Shown here in pieces: positions 1-8,915 of a stretch of DNA of 64,000 nucleotides. The notes beneath the pieces are model-generated. The model was not told the DNA's origin. It saw only the letters and a program-made list of their open reading frames with translations, and did no database searches. Numbering within the stretch: the first letter of the stretch is position 1; every line of letters starts with the position of its first letter. The stretch comes from Chitinophagaceae bacterium (GTDB lineage Bacteria > Bacteroidota > Bacteroidia > Chitinophagales > Chitinophagaceae). Where the stretch lies: NCBI GenBank assembly GCA_016721725.1, contig JADKHN010000006.1:682001-746000 (forward strand). The letters run 5' to 3'. The translations under genes and the position numbers were made by a program.

Positions 1-356
1 TACCGCTTATTTAAGAATTGCGGCATGGTGTATATCTTATTCTTCAGATAAACAGGCATGAAAAAAATAGCCACGATCATCAACGTAGCTGCTGACATCC
101 ATTCATAAGTTGAGACGGCCAGTCCCATTTTAAATCCGCTACCACTCATGCCAATAAACTGTTCAGCGGAGATATTTGAAGCGATCAGTGAAGCGCCAAT
201 GGCCCACCAGGTCAGTGACCCCTCGGCAAGGAAATAATCATGCGACTCGGAAATACTGGCCTTCTTTTTCCGTCGATATACCCAGTAACCATAACCGGCA
301 ACAACGATGAAATAAAACAGAAAAACCAGGTAATCGGCTTGACGGAGGCCTTGCAT
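1..356 (-). CDS. sodium/solute symporter (SSS family), N-terminal part
   Basis: Reading the minus strand from an ATG at 356 gives about 118 residues that run off the window edge, so only the N-terminus is present. It shows a first hydrophobic segment (residues about 8-22), a short basic loop with RRKKK, and then a run containing GASLIASNISAEQFIGMSG, which is typical of the SSS/SGLT family around TM1-TM2. Members are inner-membrane sodium-coupled importers of sugars, amino acids or similar solutes; the substrate cannot be told from this fragment. An AAGAAAG stretch precedes the ATG. Family assignment is firm, substrate unknown. Confidence 0.8.
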   Translation of the reverse strand, partial: MQGLRQADYLVFLFYFIVVAGYGYWVYRRKKKASISESHDYFLAEGSLTWWAIGASLIASNISAEQFIGMSGSGFKMGLAVSTYEWMSAATLMIVAIFFMPVYLKNKIYTMPQFLNKR

Positions 357-799
357 GCTTTCTTAGTTTTGATATTAACTATGACATCCTCTCCTGTTCT
401 ACCGGTGAAAGGGCCGAGAGGTCAGGACTAAACAGTGTTTGAGTTTTCAACATACTCCAGATCATGATCAGCGTTTCAGTGCAAATAAATATATGCCTTT
501 TCCTTGTTCATGACCTTTGTTCCGCCTTTTTTTTATCCGCTGTCACAATACCCGTAGTGCCCAAAATAAGCGTCGCTCCCTTTTCGTGGATAAGAGTTGC
601 ACGATCCTGGGAACGGGGGATATGGGATCAGCAAAACCAAGTGAAGGGTTCTTCCGGTTATTGCGGCCATCGGGCCGCGTTGAGGTCATTCGAAAGACAT
701 CTTGCAAATTGACGTTTTACCGGGTAACTTTGTTTCATTTCCGATTGTCCATAAAAAAAGCCGGCACTTGGCCGGCTGAGATTCATGGCTATACTGATC
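357..799. other. intergenic stretch without a supported gene
   Basis: Short open frames occur on both strands but none has a recognisable protein, a good start context or family-like composition. The only structure I support here is the terminator at 753-777. Confidence 0.5.
753..777 (-). terminator. rho-independent terminator of the small gene at 800-985
   Basis: On the minus strand an AGCCGG/CCGGCT stem is followed directly by a run of seven T. It lies 22 bases past the stop codon of the small minus-strand gene. Confidence 0.75.
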
Positions 800-985
800 T
801 TATGCGAACTGCCTTCTTTGTGACAGGTTCCTGCGCTGGCGGTGGATATTCCACAGGTCGATGCTACCGAAGGGCTTGGATCCCGTTTGGGCATGACCGA
901 TGGCCAGGGTTTCCTTTACTTCCTGTGCGAGGTTTTCTACGCTTGTCTTGTTCAGTTCGTTGAAGAGATTTGATTGCTTTTTCAT
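800..985 (-). CDS. small conserved protein of unknown function, 61 aa
   Basis: Sixty-one residues if started at the ATG at 985. The C-terminus contains FGSIDLWNIHRQRRNLSQRRQFA-like basic sequence, which resembles a short protein often seen in Bacteroidota genomes; I know of no assigned function. There is no signal peptide or membrane segment. The gene is flanked by its own promoter (1060-1090) and terminator (753-777), so it is a stand-alone unit. The frame is open upstream to an ATG at 1060, but that codon lies at the -7 box; an ATG at 1051 would make a nearly leaderless mRNA with a lysine-rich N-terminal extension. I prefer 985, with 1051 as the alternative. Confidence 0.6.
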   Translation of the reverse strand: MKKQSNLFNELNKTSVENLAQEVKETLAIGHAQTGSKPFGSIDLWNIHRQRRNLSQRRQFA

Positions 986-1355
986 GACTTTGTTTTTATA
1001 AGTTTTAAATGATTTTTTCTTTTTGTCCTGAGTTGATTTCTTTTCCCTCATTGACAACACAAAGATAATAGATTTTTAGTACTATGCAAAACATAATACT
1101 TAGTAATTTTTAGTAGTTGGTTAGATGTATTAGTCATTTTTTGTCTTAAATAATTGAATATCAACACATAAGCAATACATGCATCTAAAAAGTCTAAATT
1201 GCCTGATTTCGTCGAACGGCAATTAGGCTTGATGAACGGTGATACATGCAGGAAAATTATAGCCACTTTGTGTTGAATTCCCCGGTTTTACCCTTTTTCA
1301 GACAGGTTTTGACCAGGTCCCAAGCAATACATTTTTCAATTTTTAACCATATAAC
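986..1355. other. AT-rich intergenic stretch with one promoter
   Basis: Holds the minus-strand promoter at 1060-1090. I see no gene, RNA or repeat in the rest. A plus-strand promoter for the peptidase at 1356 should lie here but shows no clear TAnnTTTG match. Confidence 0.5.
1060..1090 (-). promoter_or_regulatory. Bacteroidota-type promoter of the small gene
   Basis: On the minus strand TTTG (1090-1087) is followed after exactly 19 bases by TATCTTTG (1067-1060), matching the Bacteroidota -33/-7 consensus TTTG-N19-TAnnTTTG. Predicted start of transcription is near 1053. Confidence 0.75.
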
Positions 1356-4300
1356 ATGAAAAAATCAACCTTTATAACCTTATTACTGCTGGCCATTGCA
1401 GATATCGCCTGGTCGCAAGTTGACGCCGGGCTCTACCGTTTCCCGGATGTATCCGCCACACAGATCACATTTACCTATGCCAATGACATTTGGATCATGC
1501 CCAAGGAAGGTGGAAGGGCCGAAAAATTAAGTTCACCACCCGGTGTTGAACTATTTCCCAAATTCTCCCCCGACGGGAATACGATCGCATTCACGGGTAA
1601 CTACGATGGCAATAAGGATGTGTACACCATTCCAACCGTCGGCGGGATCCCCAGGCGCCTGACCTCCCATGGTTTTCCAGACCGCGTGGTTGACTGGACC
1701 CCCGACGGGAAGAGTGTTCTCTTCGCTTCAGGCCGCGAATCGGGGCGAGACCGCTTTAACCAGTTCTTTACCATTCCCGTCCGGGGCGGAGCGGCTCAGA
1801 AAATGCCATTCGCCTATGCCGAATTCGGATGCTACTCCCCCAACGGCAAACAAATGGCCGTTATTTTCAATTCACAGGCTTTCCGGAACTGGAAAAGATA
1901 CCGCGGTGGCTGGAAGGCCAGCATACATATATATGATCTTGTTGCGAACAGTTCCGTGAACATTTCCGCCGATGAGGTCGCCGGCTGCGAATTTCCCATG
2001 TGGAACAACGAACACATTTATTTCATTTCCGACCGCGGTCCTGATCTCCGCATGAACCTCTGGCGTTACCAGGTCAGCACGAAAAAATATGAGCAGCTCA
2101 CCCATTTCACGGATTATGACATCCATTATCCTTCCGCCGGTCCCGATGATATCGTTTTTGAACAGGGCGGTAAATTGTTCCTCTACAATTTCACTTCACA
2201 AAAGATAAAAGAGGTAAAAGTGAATGCGGTCAGCGATATCGCCACCTTAAGGCCCATGCCCACTACCGCGGAGAAATACGTACAACATATCGGGATCAGC
2301 CCGGACGGCAACCGTGCCCTGGCAGAAGCCCGTGGTGAGATCTTCTCCATACCGGCTGAGAACGGCCCGGTGAAGAATATCACCCGGACTTCGGGTATTG
2401 CTGAACGTTACCCAGCCTGGTCGCCGGACGGAAAGAAACTGGCCTATTGGAGCGATCAAAGCGGTGAATATGAATTATGGGTCAGGGAACCGGCCAATGA
2501 CGGTCCGGCCAGGAAGATCACCAGTTACGGGAAAGGATTCGGTTACCGCCTGATCTGGTCGCCTGACAGTAAAAAGCTGGCCTTCATCGACCAGGCCATG
2601 AAGATCAGGGTGGTGGAACTCGCCACCGGCACTACCCGGGAACTGTCCCAGGCCCTGCGTTTCATGCATGGCGGATGCGAGGGATTTTCCGGCAGCTGGT
2701 CATCCGACAGCCGCTGGTTCACCTACAGTATCGACCTGGGCAATTACCATAGCGCCGTTTTCATCTATGACGGCAACGAGAATAAGGTCCACCCCGTCAC
2801 CGATGGATTCTATACCAGCACTAATCCCTATTTCGATCCGGAGGGCAAATACCTGTACTTCACCACCAATCAATCCTTCACACCTTATTACAGCGATATC
2901 GACAATTCATTCATCTATGCCAATTCAACACAACTCGCAGCCCTTTCCCTGAAGAAAAGCACCCCTTCGATCCTGGCACCTAAAAATGATACGGTCCTGG
3001 TGAAGGGAGACGAGGCCAGGGTGGAGGAAAAGAAAAAAGACAGCGGCGTAAAGAAACCGGCGGTCAATCCGGTCGAGATCGATTTTGACGATATCCAGTC
3101 CCGCATCGTCATCCTGCCGCCGGCACCCGGCAATTACGGAAGGATCTCGGCTGTTAAAGGAAAGATCCTCTACCAGAAATACCCGGATAAAGGCAGTTCC
3201 CCGGATGTCAAAACCTTGCTTAAATACTATGATATCGAAAAACGCGAAGAAAAGACCATCCTCGACAATATCGATAATTACTGGCTCAGCGCCAGCGCCG
3301 GGAAGGTCCTGCTGCAACGCGGCAGTACCTATACGATCGTGAAACCCGAGGAGGGCCAGAAATTTGAAAAATTATTGCGGTTGAATGAAATGGAGATGAC
3401 CGTCGATCCCATGGCGGAATGGAAACAACTGCTCACCGATGCCTGGCGCATGGAACGGGATTATTTCTACGACCCCAATATGCATGGCGTCAACTGGAAC
3501 CAGGTCAGGGACCGATATACCAAAATGCTCGACGGGGCCCGGACCCGGGAAGAAGTGAATTTCATCATCGGTGAAATGATCGGTGAACTGAACGCATCAC
3601 ATACCTATAAAGGCGGCGGTGATGAGGAAAGGGAAACAAACAAGTCGGTCGGTTACCTGGGCGTTGACTGGGAAGCCGCCGGTGATTATTATAAGATCAA
3701 AAAGATCATCCGCGGAGCGGCATGGGACGCTGAGGTTCGCTCCCCGCTTAACCAAAGCGGCATCAACATCCGGGAAGGCGACTATATTCTCGCCGTAAAC
3801 GGGAACCCGGTGAGTACCGACCAGGAGCCCTTCGCATTCTTCCAGGGACTGGCCAACCGGAGCATTGAACTGACCTATAACAGCACGCCCGCCATGACCG
3901 GAGCCAAGACGATCATTGTAAAGGCCATGGACAATGAATACCGCCTGCGTTACCTGGCCTGGGTGGAGAACAACCGTAAACGGGTAGACGAAGCTACGAA
4001 CGGTGAGGCCGGATACATCTATGTGCCCAGCACCGGGCAGGACGGCCAGCAGGAACTCATCCGCCAGTTCAATGCGCAGTGGGATAAAAAAGGACTGGTG
4101 ATCGACGAACGTTTCAACAGCGGCGGACAAATACCCGACCGCTTCATTGAAATGCTCAACCGCACCCCGCTTGCCTATTGGGCCACACGCGACGGCGCCA
4201 CCTGGCCCTGGCCGCCATTTGCTCATTTCGGACCCAAGGTCATGCTGATGAATGGCTGGAGCGGATCCGGCGGAGATGCTTTCCCGGATTATTTCCGTAA

Positions 4301-4604
4301 AAAAGGACTGGGGCCGCTGATCGGCGCCCGTACCTGGGGCGGATTGATCGGCATCAGCGGCATGCCCCTGCTGATCGACGGTGGCAATATCACTGCGCCA
4401 ACCTTCAGGATGTATAACCCCGATGGATCCTGGTTCAGGGAAGGCCATGGCGTTGACCCGGATATTCCCGTAGATGAAAACCTGGGCATGATGCAGAAAG
4501 GAAATGATCCGCAACTGGAAAGGGCCATCCTGGAGATCAGGAACGCCATCAAATCCAAAGGATACCGGGCACCCGATCAACCCGGATACGAAAAAAGGAA
4601 TTAA
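1356..4604 (+). CDS. tricorn-like S41 family peptidase, secreted
   Basis: 1082 residues. A signal peptide (residues 1-20, ending at a WSQ-like site) sends it to the periplasm or beyond. Residues about 30-560 carry repeated PD40/TolB-like beta-propeller blades (FSPDGN, WTPDGK, WSPDGK, WSPDSK). A short Lys/Glu-rich linker follows, then a PDZ-like segment (about 770-860) and an S41 protease core. Ser748-His749 (in N-A-S-H-T) and Ser971 (in W-S-G-S-G-G-D) correspond to the catalytic positions of archaeal tricorn protease. Such proteins are thought to degrade oligopeptides. It is a stand-alone gene with its own terminator (4628-4666). Length fits the family (about 1050-1100 aa). Confidence 0.9.
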   Translation: MKKSTFITLLLLAIADIAWSQVDAGLYRFPDVSATQITFTYANDIWIMPKEGGRAEKLSSPPGVELFPKFSPDGNTIAFTGNYDGNKDVYTIPTVGGIPRRLTSHGFPDRVVDWTPDGKSVLFASGRESGRDRFNQFFTIPVRGGAAQKMPFAYAEFGCYSPNGKQMAVIFNSQAFRNWKRYRGGWKASIHIYDLVANSSVNISADEVAGCEFPMWNNEHIYFISDRGPDLRMNLWRYQVSTKKYEQLTHFTDYDIHYPSAGPDDIVFEQGGKLFLYNFTSQKIKEVKVNAVSDIATLRPMPTTAEKYVQHIGISPDGNRALAEARGEIFSIPAENGPVKNITRTSGIAERYPAWSPDGKKLAYWSDQSGEYELWVREPANDGPARKITSYGKGFGYRLIWSPDSKKLAFIDQAMKIRVVELATGTTRELSQALRFMHGGCEGFSGSWSSDSRWFTYSIDLGNYHSAVFIYDGNENKVHPVTDGFYTSTNPYFDPEGKYLYFTTNQSFTPYYSDIDNSFIYANSTQLAALSLKKSTPSILAPKNDTVLVKGDEARVEEKKKDSGVKKPAVNPVEIDFDDIQSRIVILPPAPGNYGRISAVKGKILYQKYPDKGSSPDVKTLLKYYDIEKREEKTILDNIDNYWLSASAGKVLLQRGSTYTIVKPEEGQKFEKLLRLNEMEMTVDPMAEWKQLLTDAWRMERDYFYDPNMHGVNWNQVRDRYTKMLDGARTREEVNFIIGEMIGELNASHTYKGGGDEERETNKSVGYLGVDWEAAGDYYKIKKIIRGAAWDAEVRSPLNQSGINIREGDYILAVNGNPVSTDQEPFAFFQGLANRSIELTYNSTPAMTGAKTIIVKAMDNEYRLRYLAWVENNRKRVDEATNGEAGYIYVPSTGQDGQQELIRQFNAQWDKKGLVIDERFNSGGQIPDRFIEMLNRTPLAYWATRDGATWPWPPFAHFGPKVMLMNGWSGSGGDAFPDYFRKKGLGPLIGARTWGGLIGISGMPLLIDGGNITAPTFRMYNPDGSWFREGHGVDPDIPVDENLGMMQKGNDPQLERAILEIRNAIKSKGYRAPDQPGYEKRN

Positions 4605-4627
4605 AGGATCAACAGATCCATTAAACG

Positions 4628-4666
4628 GCCTCCCTTTCTGAACAAAGAAACGGGAGGCTTTTTTTA
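4628..4666 (+). terminator. rho-independent terminator after the tricorn-like peptidase
   Basis: GCCTCCC pairs with GGGAGGC across a 17-base loop and is followed by a run of T. Confidence 0.8.
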
Positions 4667-4767
4667 TTGATGATTACCCTTGCTTAAACTGACAACCGTC
4701 ATCGGAGTGAAGGATCCATTTGAATACCTTGCAGCACAATCCTGAATTATCACTTTAATTATTTTTT

Positions 4768-5829
4768 ATGAAAAGCATACAAAAGAAGAAAGTCACTTTC
4801 ATCAGGGCTTTGCTTGTACTGGTCATCTTATTGTCCTGGATCCCGGTCTTCAGTCAAACCATCCAGGGCGACTGGAACACACAGGCCAATAGTTACCGGG
4901 GAAGGAATGGTGAGCATTTCACTTTCTATTTTCCGCCGGGCGGAACCATTTCAAGCCGGGTATGGGGCACCAACCTGTATACGGATGATTGTTCGATCGC
5001 TTCCGCCGCCGTGCACGCCGGACTGATCACCGCTGCAAATGGGGGCACGGTCACCATTGAGATCAAGCCTGGCTCCAATTCCTATGCCGGTACCTACCGG
5101 AACGGGATTACCAGTAAGGATTACGGCCCTTACGGAGGCAGTTTTATTTTTGTTAGCGGTCGGGTCAATCCCCCCGGCAAAAACGCCATCAGTGGCGACT
5201 GGAATACACAGGCGGATAAATACAGGGGAAGGAACGGGGAGCGTTTCACATTTTATTTCCCGTCGGGCGGAACGATATCCAGCCGGGTTTGGGGCACTGG
5301 ATTGTATACCGATGATTGTTCCATCGCTTCCGCAGCGGTTCATGCCGGATTGATCTCCGCCTCGAGTGGAGGAACCGTTACCATTGAAATAAAACCCGGA
5401 GCCGCATCTTACCAGGGTTCAACACGAAACGGAGTCACCAGCAAGGATTATGGCGCTTTCCAGGGCAGTTTCATCTTTGTCAGATCGCACCAACCCACTC
5501 CGGTGAATACACAAGGGCCGGCCAATATCATCCTGGCCACCTGGACCACCCAGGCCGATGCCTACCGGGGAAAGAATTACCAGCGGTTCACCTTTAAATT
5601 CCCGCCGGGATGTACCATTTCCGGCAGACTATGGGGAACAGATCTCTACACCGACGACGGCTCCATTGCAACGGCAGCCGTTCATGCCGGCCTTATTACA
5701 GTGCAGCATGGTGGCGTGGTCACTATTGAGATCAGGCCCGGAGCGGGTTCCTATTCGGGCTCTACCCGAAATGGCGTGACCAGTAATAACTGGGGCGCTT
5801 TCCAGGGCAGTTTTGTCTTTGTAAGATGA
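4768..5829 (+). CDS. secreted protein of three tandem LCCL domains
   Basis: 353 residues: a signal peptide (about residues 1-29, ending VFSQT) and three homologous repeats of about 95-100 residues (about 33-130, 145-238, 256-353). Each repeat has W-x-TQA-x-x-YRG, FPPG/FPSG-x-TIS, VWGT/LWGT, LYTDD-x-SIA-x-AAVHAGLI, VTIEI-x-PG and a final GSFVF/GSFIF. This is the LCCL-domain pattern (DD-x-S, AAVHAG, the Y-x-GS-x-RNGV-x-S block). LCCL domains are best known from extracellular eukaryotic proteins and occur in secreted bacterial proteins; the ligand is unclear. The third repeat has DDGS where the other two have DDCS, losing a cysteine, and has CTIS where the others have GTIS. Confidence 0.8.
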   Translation: MKSIQKKKVTFIRALLVLVILLSWIPVFSQTIQGDWNTQANSYRGRNGEHFTFYFPPGGTISSRVWGTNLYTDDCSIASAAVHAGLITAANGGTVTIEIKPGSNSYAGTYRNGITSKDYGPYGGSFIFVSGRVNPPGKNAISGDWNTQADKYRGRNGERFTFYFPSGGTISSRVWGTGLYTDDCSIASAAVHAGLISASSGGTVTIEIKPGAASYQGSTRNGVTSKDYGAFQGSFIFVRSHQPTPVNTQGPANIILATWTTQADAYRGKNYQRFTFKFPPGCTISGRLWGTDLYTDDGSIATAAVHAGLITVQHGGVVTIEIRPGAGSYSGSTRNGVTSNNWGAFQGSFVFVR

Positions 5830-5997
5830 TCCCGAGAATGGCTTCTTTTTATAAAAGGGGCTGTGCATAAAAAGGTGCAAAACAGGTGCAAAACAAGAGT
5901 GGAAAAAATTTGGAAAACGGTATTACAAGAACGTACCTTGTATACATATAAGGAAGCGAAGATCAAGTAAAATTGACGACCGCGACCTGAATGAAAG

Positions 5998-6059
5998 AGC
6001 ATCGGGTTAGTAAGTGTATCAGCTTCGGCAGGTATATCAGCGACTTGATGCTTTTTTTA
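5998..6059 (+). terminator. possible terminator after the LCCL gene
   Basis: AGCATC and GATGCT bracket a 45-base insert that itself contains AAGT/ACTT, followed by seven T. The large loop makes this uncertain; it could also be a small structured RNA. Confidence 0.35.
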
Positions 6060-6077
6060 TTTCGGGCTGATTCCATT

Positions 6078-6118
6078 GAAAAAGAATGCCCCGGCTGTGG
6101 TCGGGGCATTCTTTTTTT
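6078..6118. terminator. bidirectional terminator between LCCL gene and ilvE
   Basis: A perfect GAATGCCCCG/CGGGGCATTC stem has an A-rich run on its left and a T-run on its right, so it can end transcription from both sides. It directly abuts the ilvE stop codon. Confidence 0.8.
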
Positions 6119-7182
6119 CAGACGATGAAATTCCAGGCATGGATGTCCGGTTCAATACCTGAACGGATATTTTCCAGCCTTTCTTTCAACCGGTAGAGTA
6201 TATTTTCCTGGCTATACTCCGGCAAATGATGATCGGTTCCTTGGATATTGATCGTTTTGATCGGTGCCACAACAGCCGCTGTACCCGCTCCGAAGGCCTC
6301 AGTGATCGATCCCTGGCGAAATGCTTCTTCGAGTTCAGCAACGGAAACGGGTCTTTCTTCAGTCGCAATTCCCAGGTCGCCGGCGATCGCGAGTAAGGAA
6401 TCCCTTGTAACCCCATCGAGGATAGAATCTGAGATCGGCGGGGTGACCAGCTTATTACCGATGACGAACATCACATTCATCATCCCGGATTCCTCGATGT
6501 ATTTATTTTCCCGGCCGTCGGTCCAGAGTACCTGGTCGTAACCGGCGTTCCTGGCCTGCAATGTCGGATAATAAGCCCCTCCATAATTTCCGCCGCATTT
6601 GGCGAAACCGGTGCCTCCCCGGGCAGCCCGGATATAATTCGTCTCCACTTTCACTTTGATCGGACTGGTATATAATGAGGGAACGGGTCCGGTGAAAATG
6701 ATGAAGCGGTATTGATCGGAAATTTTTACTCCGAATCGCTCTTCCGTAGCGATCATGAATGGCCGCAGGTACAAGGCGTCACCCGGCTTACGGGGTACCC
6801 ATTGTTTGTCCAGTTCAACCAGTTGCAGAAGCCCTTCCACAAAAACCTCGCGGGGGATCACCGCCATGCACATCCTTTCCAGGGAACGCACCAGGCGATC
6901 GTAATGACGATCGATCCGGAAGATATTGATGCGCCCGTCGGCCATGCGGAAAGCCTTCATCCCTTCAAATACCGTCTGGCCATAATGCAGGGCCAGGGCA
7001 GTCGGACTTAAGGAAAGATTGGCAAAAGGGACGATCTGGGGTTCAGTCCACTGACCGTTCGCGTAATCACAGACCAGCATATGGTCGGAGACGTATTTTC
7101 CAAATTCAAGCTGATCAAAGTCCACCTCCTGGATCCGTGAATGCAATGTTTTCTTTACCGGGATGCTGGTGAGCGTTTCCAT
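6118..7182 (-). CDS. ilvE: branched-chain amino acid aminotransferase
   Basis: 354 residues, full length for the class-IV (fold type IV) BCAT family of the eukaryote-like type. It catalyses the last transamination of Leu, Ile and Val synthesis with glutamate, using PLP in the cytoplasm. The Schiff-base lysine is Lys195 in GFAKCGGNY. Other signature elements are FEGMKAFR (about 72-79), EESGMMNV and TRDSLL. Transcribed away from the MocR-type regulator at 7454, which makes that regulator a candidate controller. A terminator abuts the stop codon. Confidence 0.93.
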   Translation of the reverse strand: METLTSIPVKKTLHSRIQEVDFDQLEFGKYVSDHMLVCDYANGQWTEPQIVPFANLSLSPTALALHYGQTVFEGMKAFRMADGRINIFRIDRHYDRLVRSLERMCMAVIPREVFVEGLLQLVELDKQWVPRKPGDALYLRPFMIATEERFGVKISDQYRFIIFTGPVPSLYTSPIKVKVETNYIRAARGGTGFAKCGGNYGGAYYPTLQARNAGYDQVLWTDGRENKYIEESGMMNVMFVIGNKLVTPPISDSILDGVTRDSLLAIAGDLGIATEERPVSVAELEEAFRQGSITEAFGAGTAAVVAPIKTINIQGTDHHLPEYSQENILYRLKERLENIRSGIEPDIHAWNFIV

Positions 7183-7202
7183 ATGTTGAAGGTTTAAAGG
7201 TT

Positions 7203-7257
7203 GAAGGGTTAAAGGTTAATAGTTAATGGTTAATGGTTAATAGTTAATAGTTGAGGG
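7203..7257. repeat. short tandem run of GTTAATR heptamers
   Basis: About seven degenerate copies of a TTAATGG/TTAATAG-like unit lie between ilvE and its start-side neighbour. It is low-complexity sequence common in intergenic DNA of this group. Confidence 0.6.
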
Positions 7258-7390
7258 TTTATGATAACTGTTAATGGCTTTCGTTAAGAAATGATTGTAC
7301 AGATGTGATCCCCACTTATTACTTATTACTAAGGACCATTCCTATCATCAATTGACAATACAAAATTTGGGGCTTTTCTTCAAATAAAAC

Positions 7391-7425
7391 AGATTCAGAT
7401 TTGTTATTTTAGACTAGATCAGATT
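7391..7425 (+). promoter_or_regulatory. candidate direct-repeat operator for the MocR-type regulator
   Basis: AGATTCAGATT (7391-7401) and AGATCAGATT (7416-7425) are near-identical direct repeats 25 bp apart in the ilvE/regulator gap. MocR/PdxR proteins commonly bind direct repeats beside their own gene. Suggestive only. Confidence 0.3.
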
Positions 7426-7453
7426 AATTTTACCATAGCTTAAATTTTTCCTG

Positions 7454-8896
7454 ATGGCGAAAAATCAATTCAACACGGAAGATCACCTTTACCTGCAGGT
7501 TTCGGATGGCATTGAGAAAATGATCGAAGAGGAAGTATTGCGTATCGGGGATAAACTGCCATCGGTTCGCGTATTGAGTGAAGAATACGGGATCAGCATG
7601 GGTACGGCATTCCAGGCTTATTATCACCTGGAGGGAAGAGGACTGATCGAATCCCGGCCAAAATCCGGATACTATGTACGCTTCAACCGGAAACGCTTTC
7701 CCGAGTTACCGCATCTTACCGAACCCGCGGTGATCTCACATGAAGTAAGTGTGCGTGAAATGATCGCCTCGATCTACACCGATATCGCAGCCTCAGGGAT
7801 CACCAACCTGGCCCTGGCGGTACCGGACGCTTCCCTCCTCCCTGCCGCCAAACTGAACAAATCCGTACTGCATGCCCTTCGCAAAAACAAGGATCATTGC
7901 ATCAACTACGAACATACCCAGGGCAATGTGGAACTGCGCAAACAGATCGCCAAACTGGCTTTCAACTGGGGAGGAAAGGTCAATCCCGACGAAGTGATCG
8001 TCACCTCCGGTTGCCTGGATGCCATCACCATCTGCCTGAAAGCCGTGACCAGTCCTGGCGATACGGTAGCCGTGGAATGCCCCACCTATTTCGGCATCTA
8101 CCAGGCCATCGAAAGCCTGGGCCTGAAAGTGGTGGAAATACCGACTGACCCGCTTACCGGTGTCGATCTGGCACGACTTGAAAAGGCCCTGGTAAAATTC
8201 AAAGTGAAAGCCTGTGTCTTTGTGCCCAATTACAATAATCCACTTGGAAGCTGCATGCCTGAAGAGCATAAAAAGAAACTGGTGGAGATGATCACCCGGC
8301 TCCAGGTGCCCCTGATCGAAGATGATATTTATGGTGAACTGTATTTTGGAAAGACAAGACCCCGGCCCTGCAAATTCTATGACACCAAAGGATGGGTTAT
8401 GCATTGTTCTTCCTTATCGAAATCACTGGCCCCGGGATACCGCATCGGCTGGGTGATGCCCGGAAAGTTCTTTGATGCGGTGAAACAGCTCAAACGGATA
8501 CAGAACATCAGCAGTCCTACCCTGACCCAGGCCGCCATCGCCCATTACCTGGTTCACGGACGCTATGAATACCATCTCAAGAACCTGCGAAAGGCCCTGC
8601 ACACGCAATGCCTTCGGTATGTACAGGCCATCATCAATTATTTCCCGGACGATACCAAGGTGTCGAGGCCGCATGGAGGATTCATTCTTTGGCTGGAACT
8701 GAATAAGAAGGTCAACTCATTCGCCTTACGCACCGAAGCGATGAAGCACCATATCTCCATCGTGCCGGGGAAGATCTTCTCCGGGAGCGATCGTTTTTCT
8801 AACTGCATCCGCATCAGTTTCGGGAAACCCTGGAACGAGGATGTGGATTACGGTTTGATGCAATTGGGCAAACTGATCAGGAAAATGATCGGGTGA
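7454..8896 (+). CDS. MocR/PdxR-type transcriptional regulator (GntR HTH + aminotransferase domain)
   Basis: 480 residues. Residues about 8-75 form a GntR-type winged helix (IGDKLPSVRVLSEEYGIS, then GLIESRPKSGYYV). From about residue 110 a fold-type-I aminotransferase-like domain follows, with the PLP-lysine at Lys323 in SSLSKSLAPGYRIGW and the cofactor loop YNNPLG. MocR regulators sense PLP or an amine/amino acid ligand and control metabolism genes. The gene is divergent from ilvE with a 271-bp gap, so ilvE or its own gene may be targets; this is inference. A genuine aminotransferase with an HTH cannot be excluded. Confidence 0.85.
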   Translation: MAKNQFNTEDHLYLQVSDGIEKMIEEEVLRIGDKLPSVRVLSEEYGISMGTAFQAYYHLEGRGLIESRPKSGYYVRFNRKRFPELPHLTEPAVISHEVSVREMIASIYTDIAASGITNLALAVPDASLLPAAKLNKSVLHALRKNKDHCINYEHTQGNVELRKQIAKLAFNWGGKVNPDEVIVTSGCLDAITICLKAVTSPGDTVAVECPTYFGIYQAIESLGLKVVEIPTDPLTGVDLARLEKALVKFKVKACVFVPNYNNPLGSCMPEEHKKKLVEMITRLQVPLIEDDIYGELYFGKTRPRPCKFYDTKGWVMHCSSLSKSLAPGYRIGWVMPGKFFDAVKQLKRIQNISSPTLTQAAIAHYLVHGRYEYHLKNLRKALHTQCLRYVQAIINYFPDDTKVSRPHGGFILWLELNKKVNSFALRTEAMKHHISIVPGKIFSGSDRFSNCIRISFGKPWNEDVDYGLMQLGKLIRKMIG

Positions 8897-8915
8897 CCAA
8901 TGGTTCAGCTTTCGC

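Noticed and set aside
240..963. Plus-strand open frames before the small gene
   Set aside because: No family resemblance; the first is antisense to the symporter gene and others cross the terminator at 753-777.
3597..4580. 327-codon minus-strand frame
   Set aside because: Antisense to the catalytic part of the tricorn-like peptidase, which has clear motifs on the plus strand.
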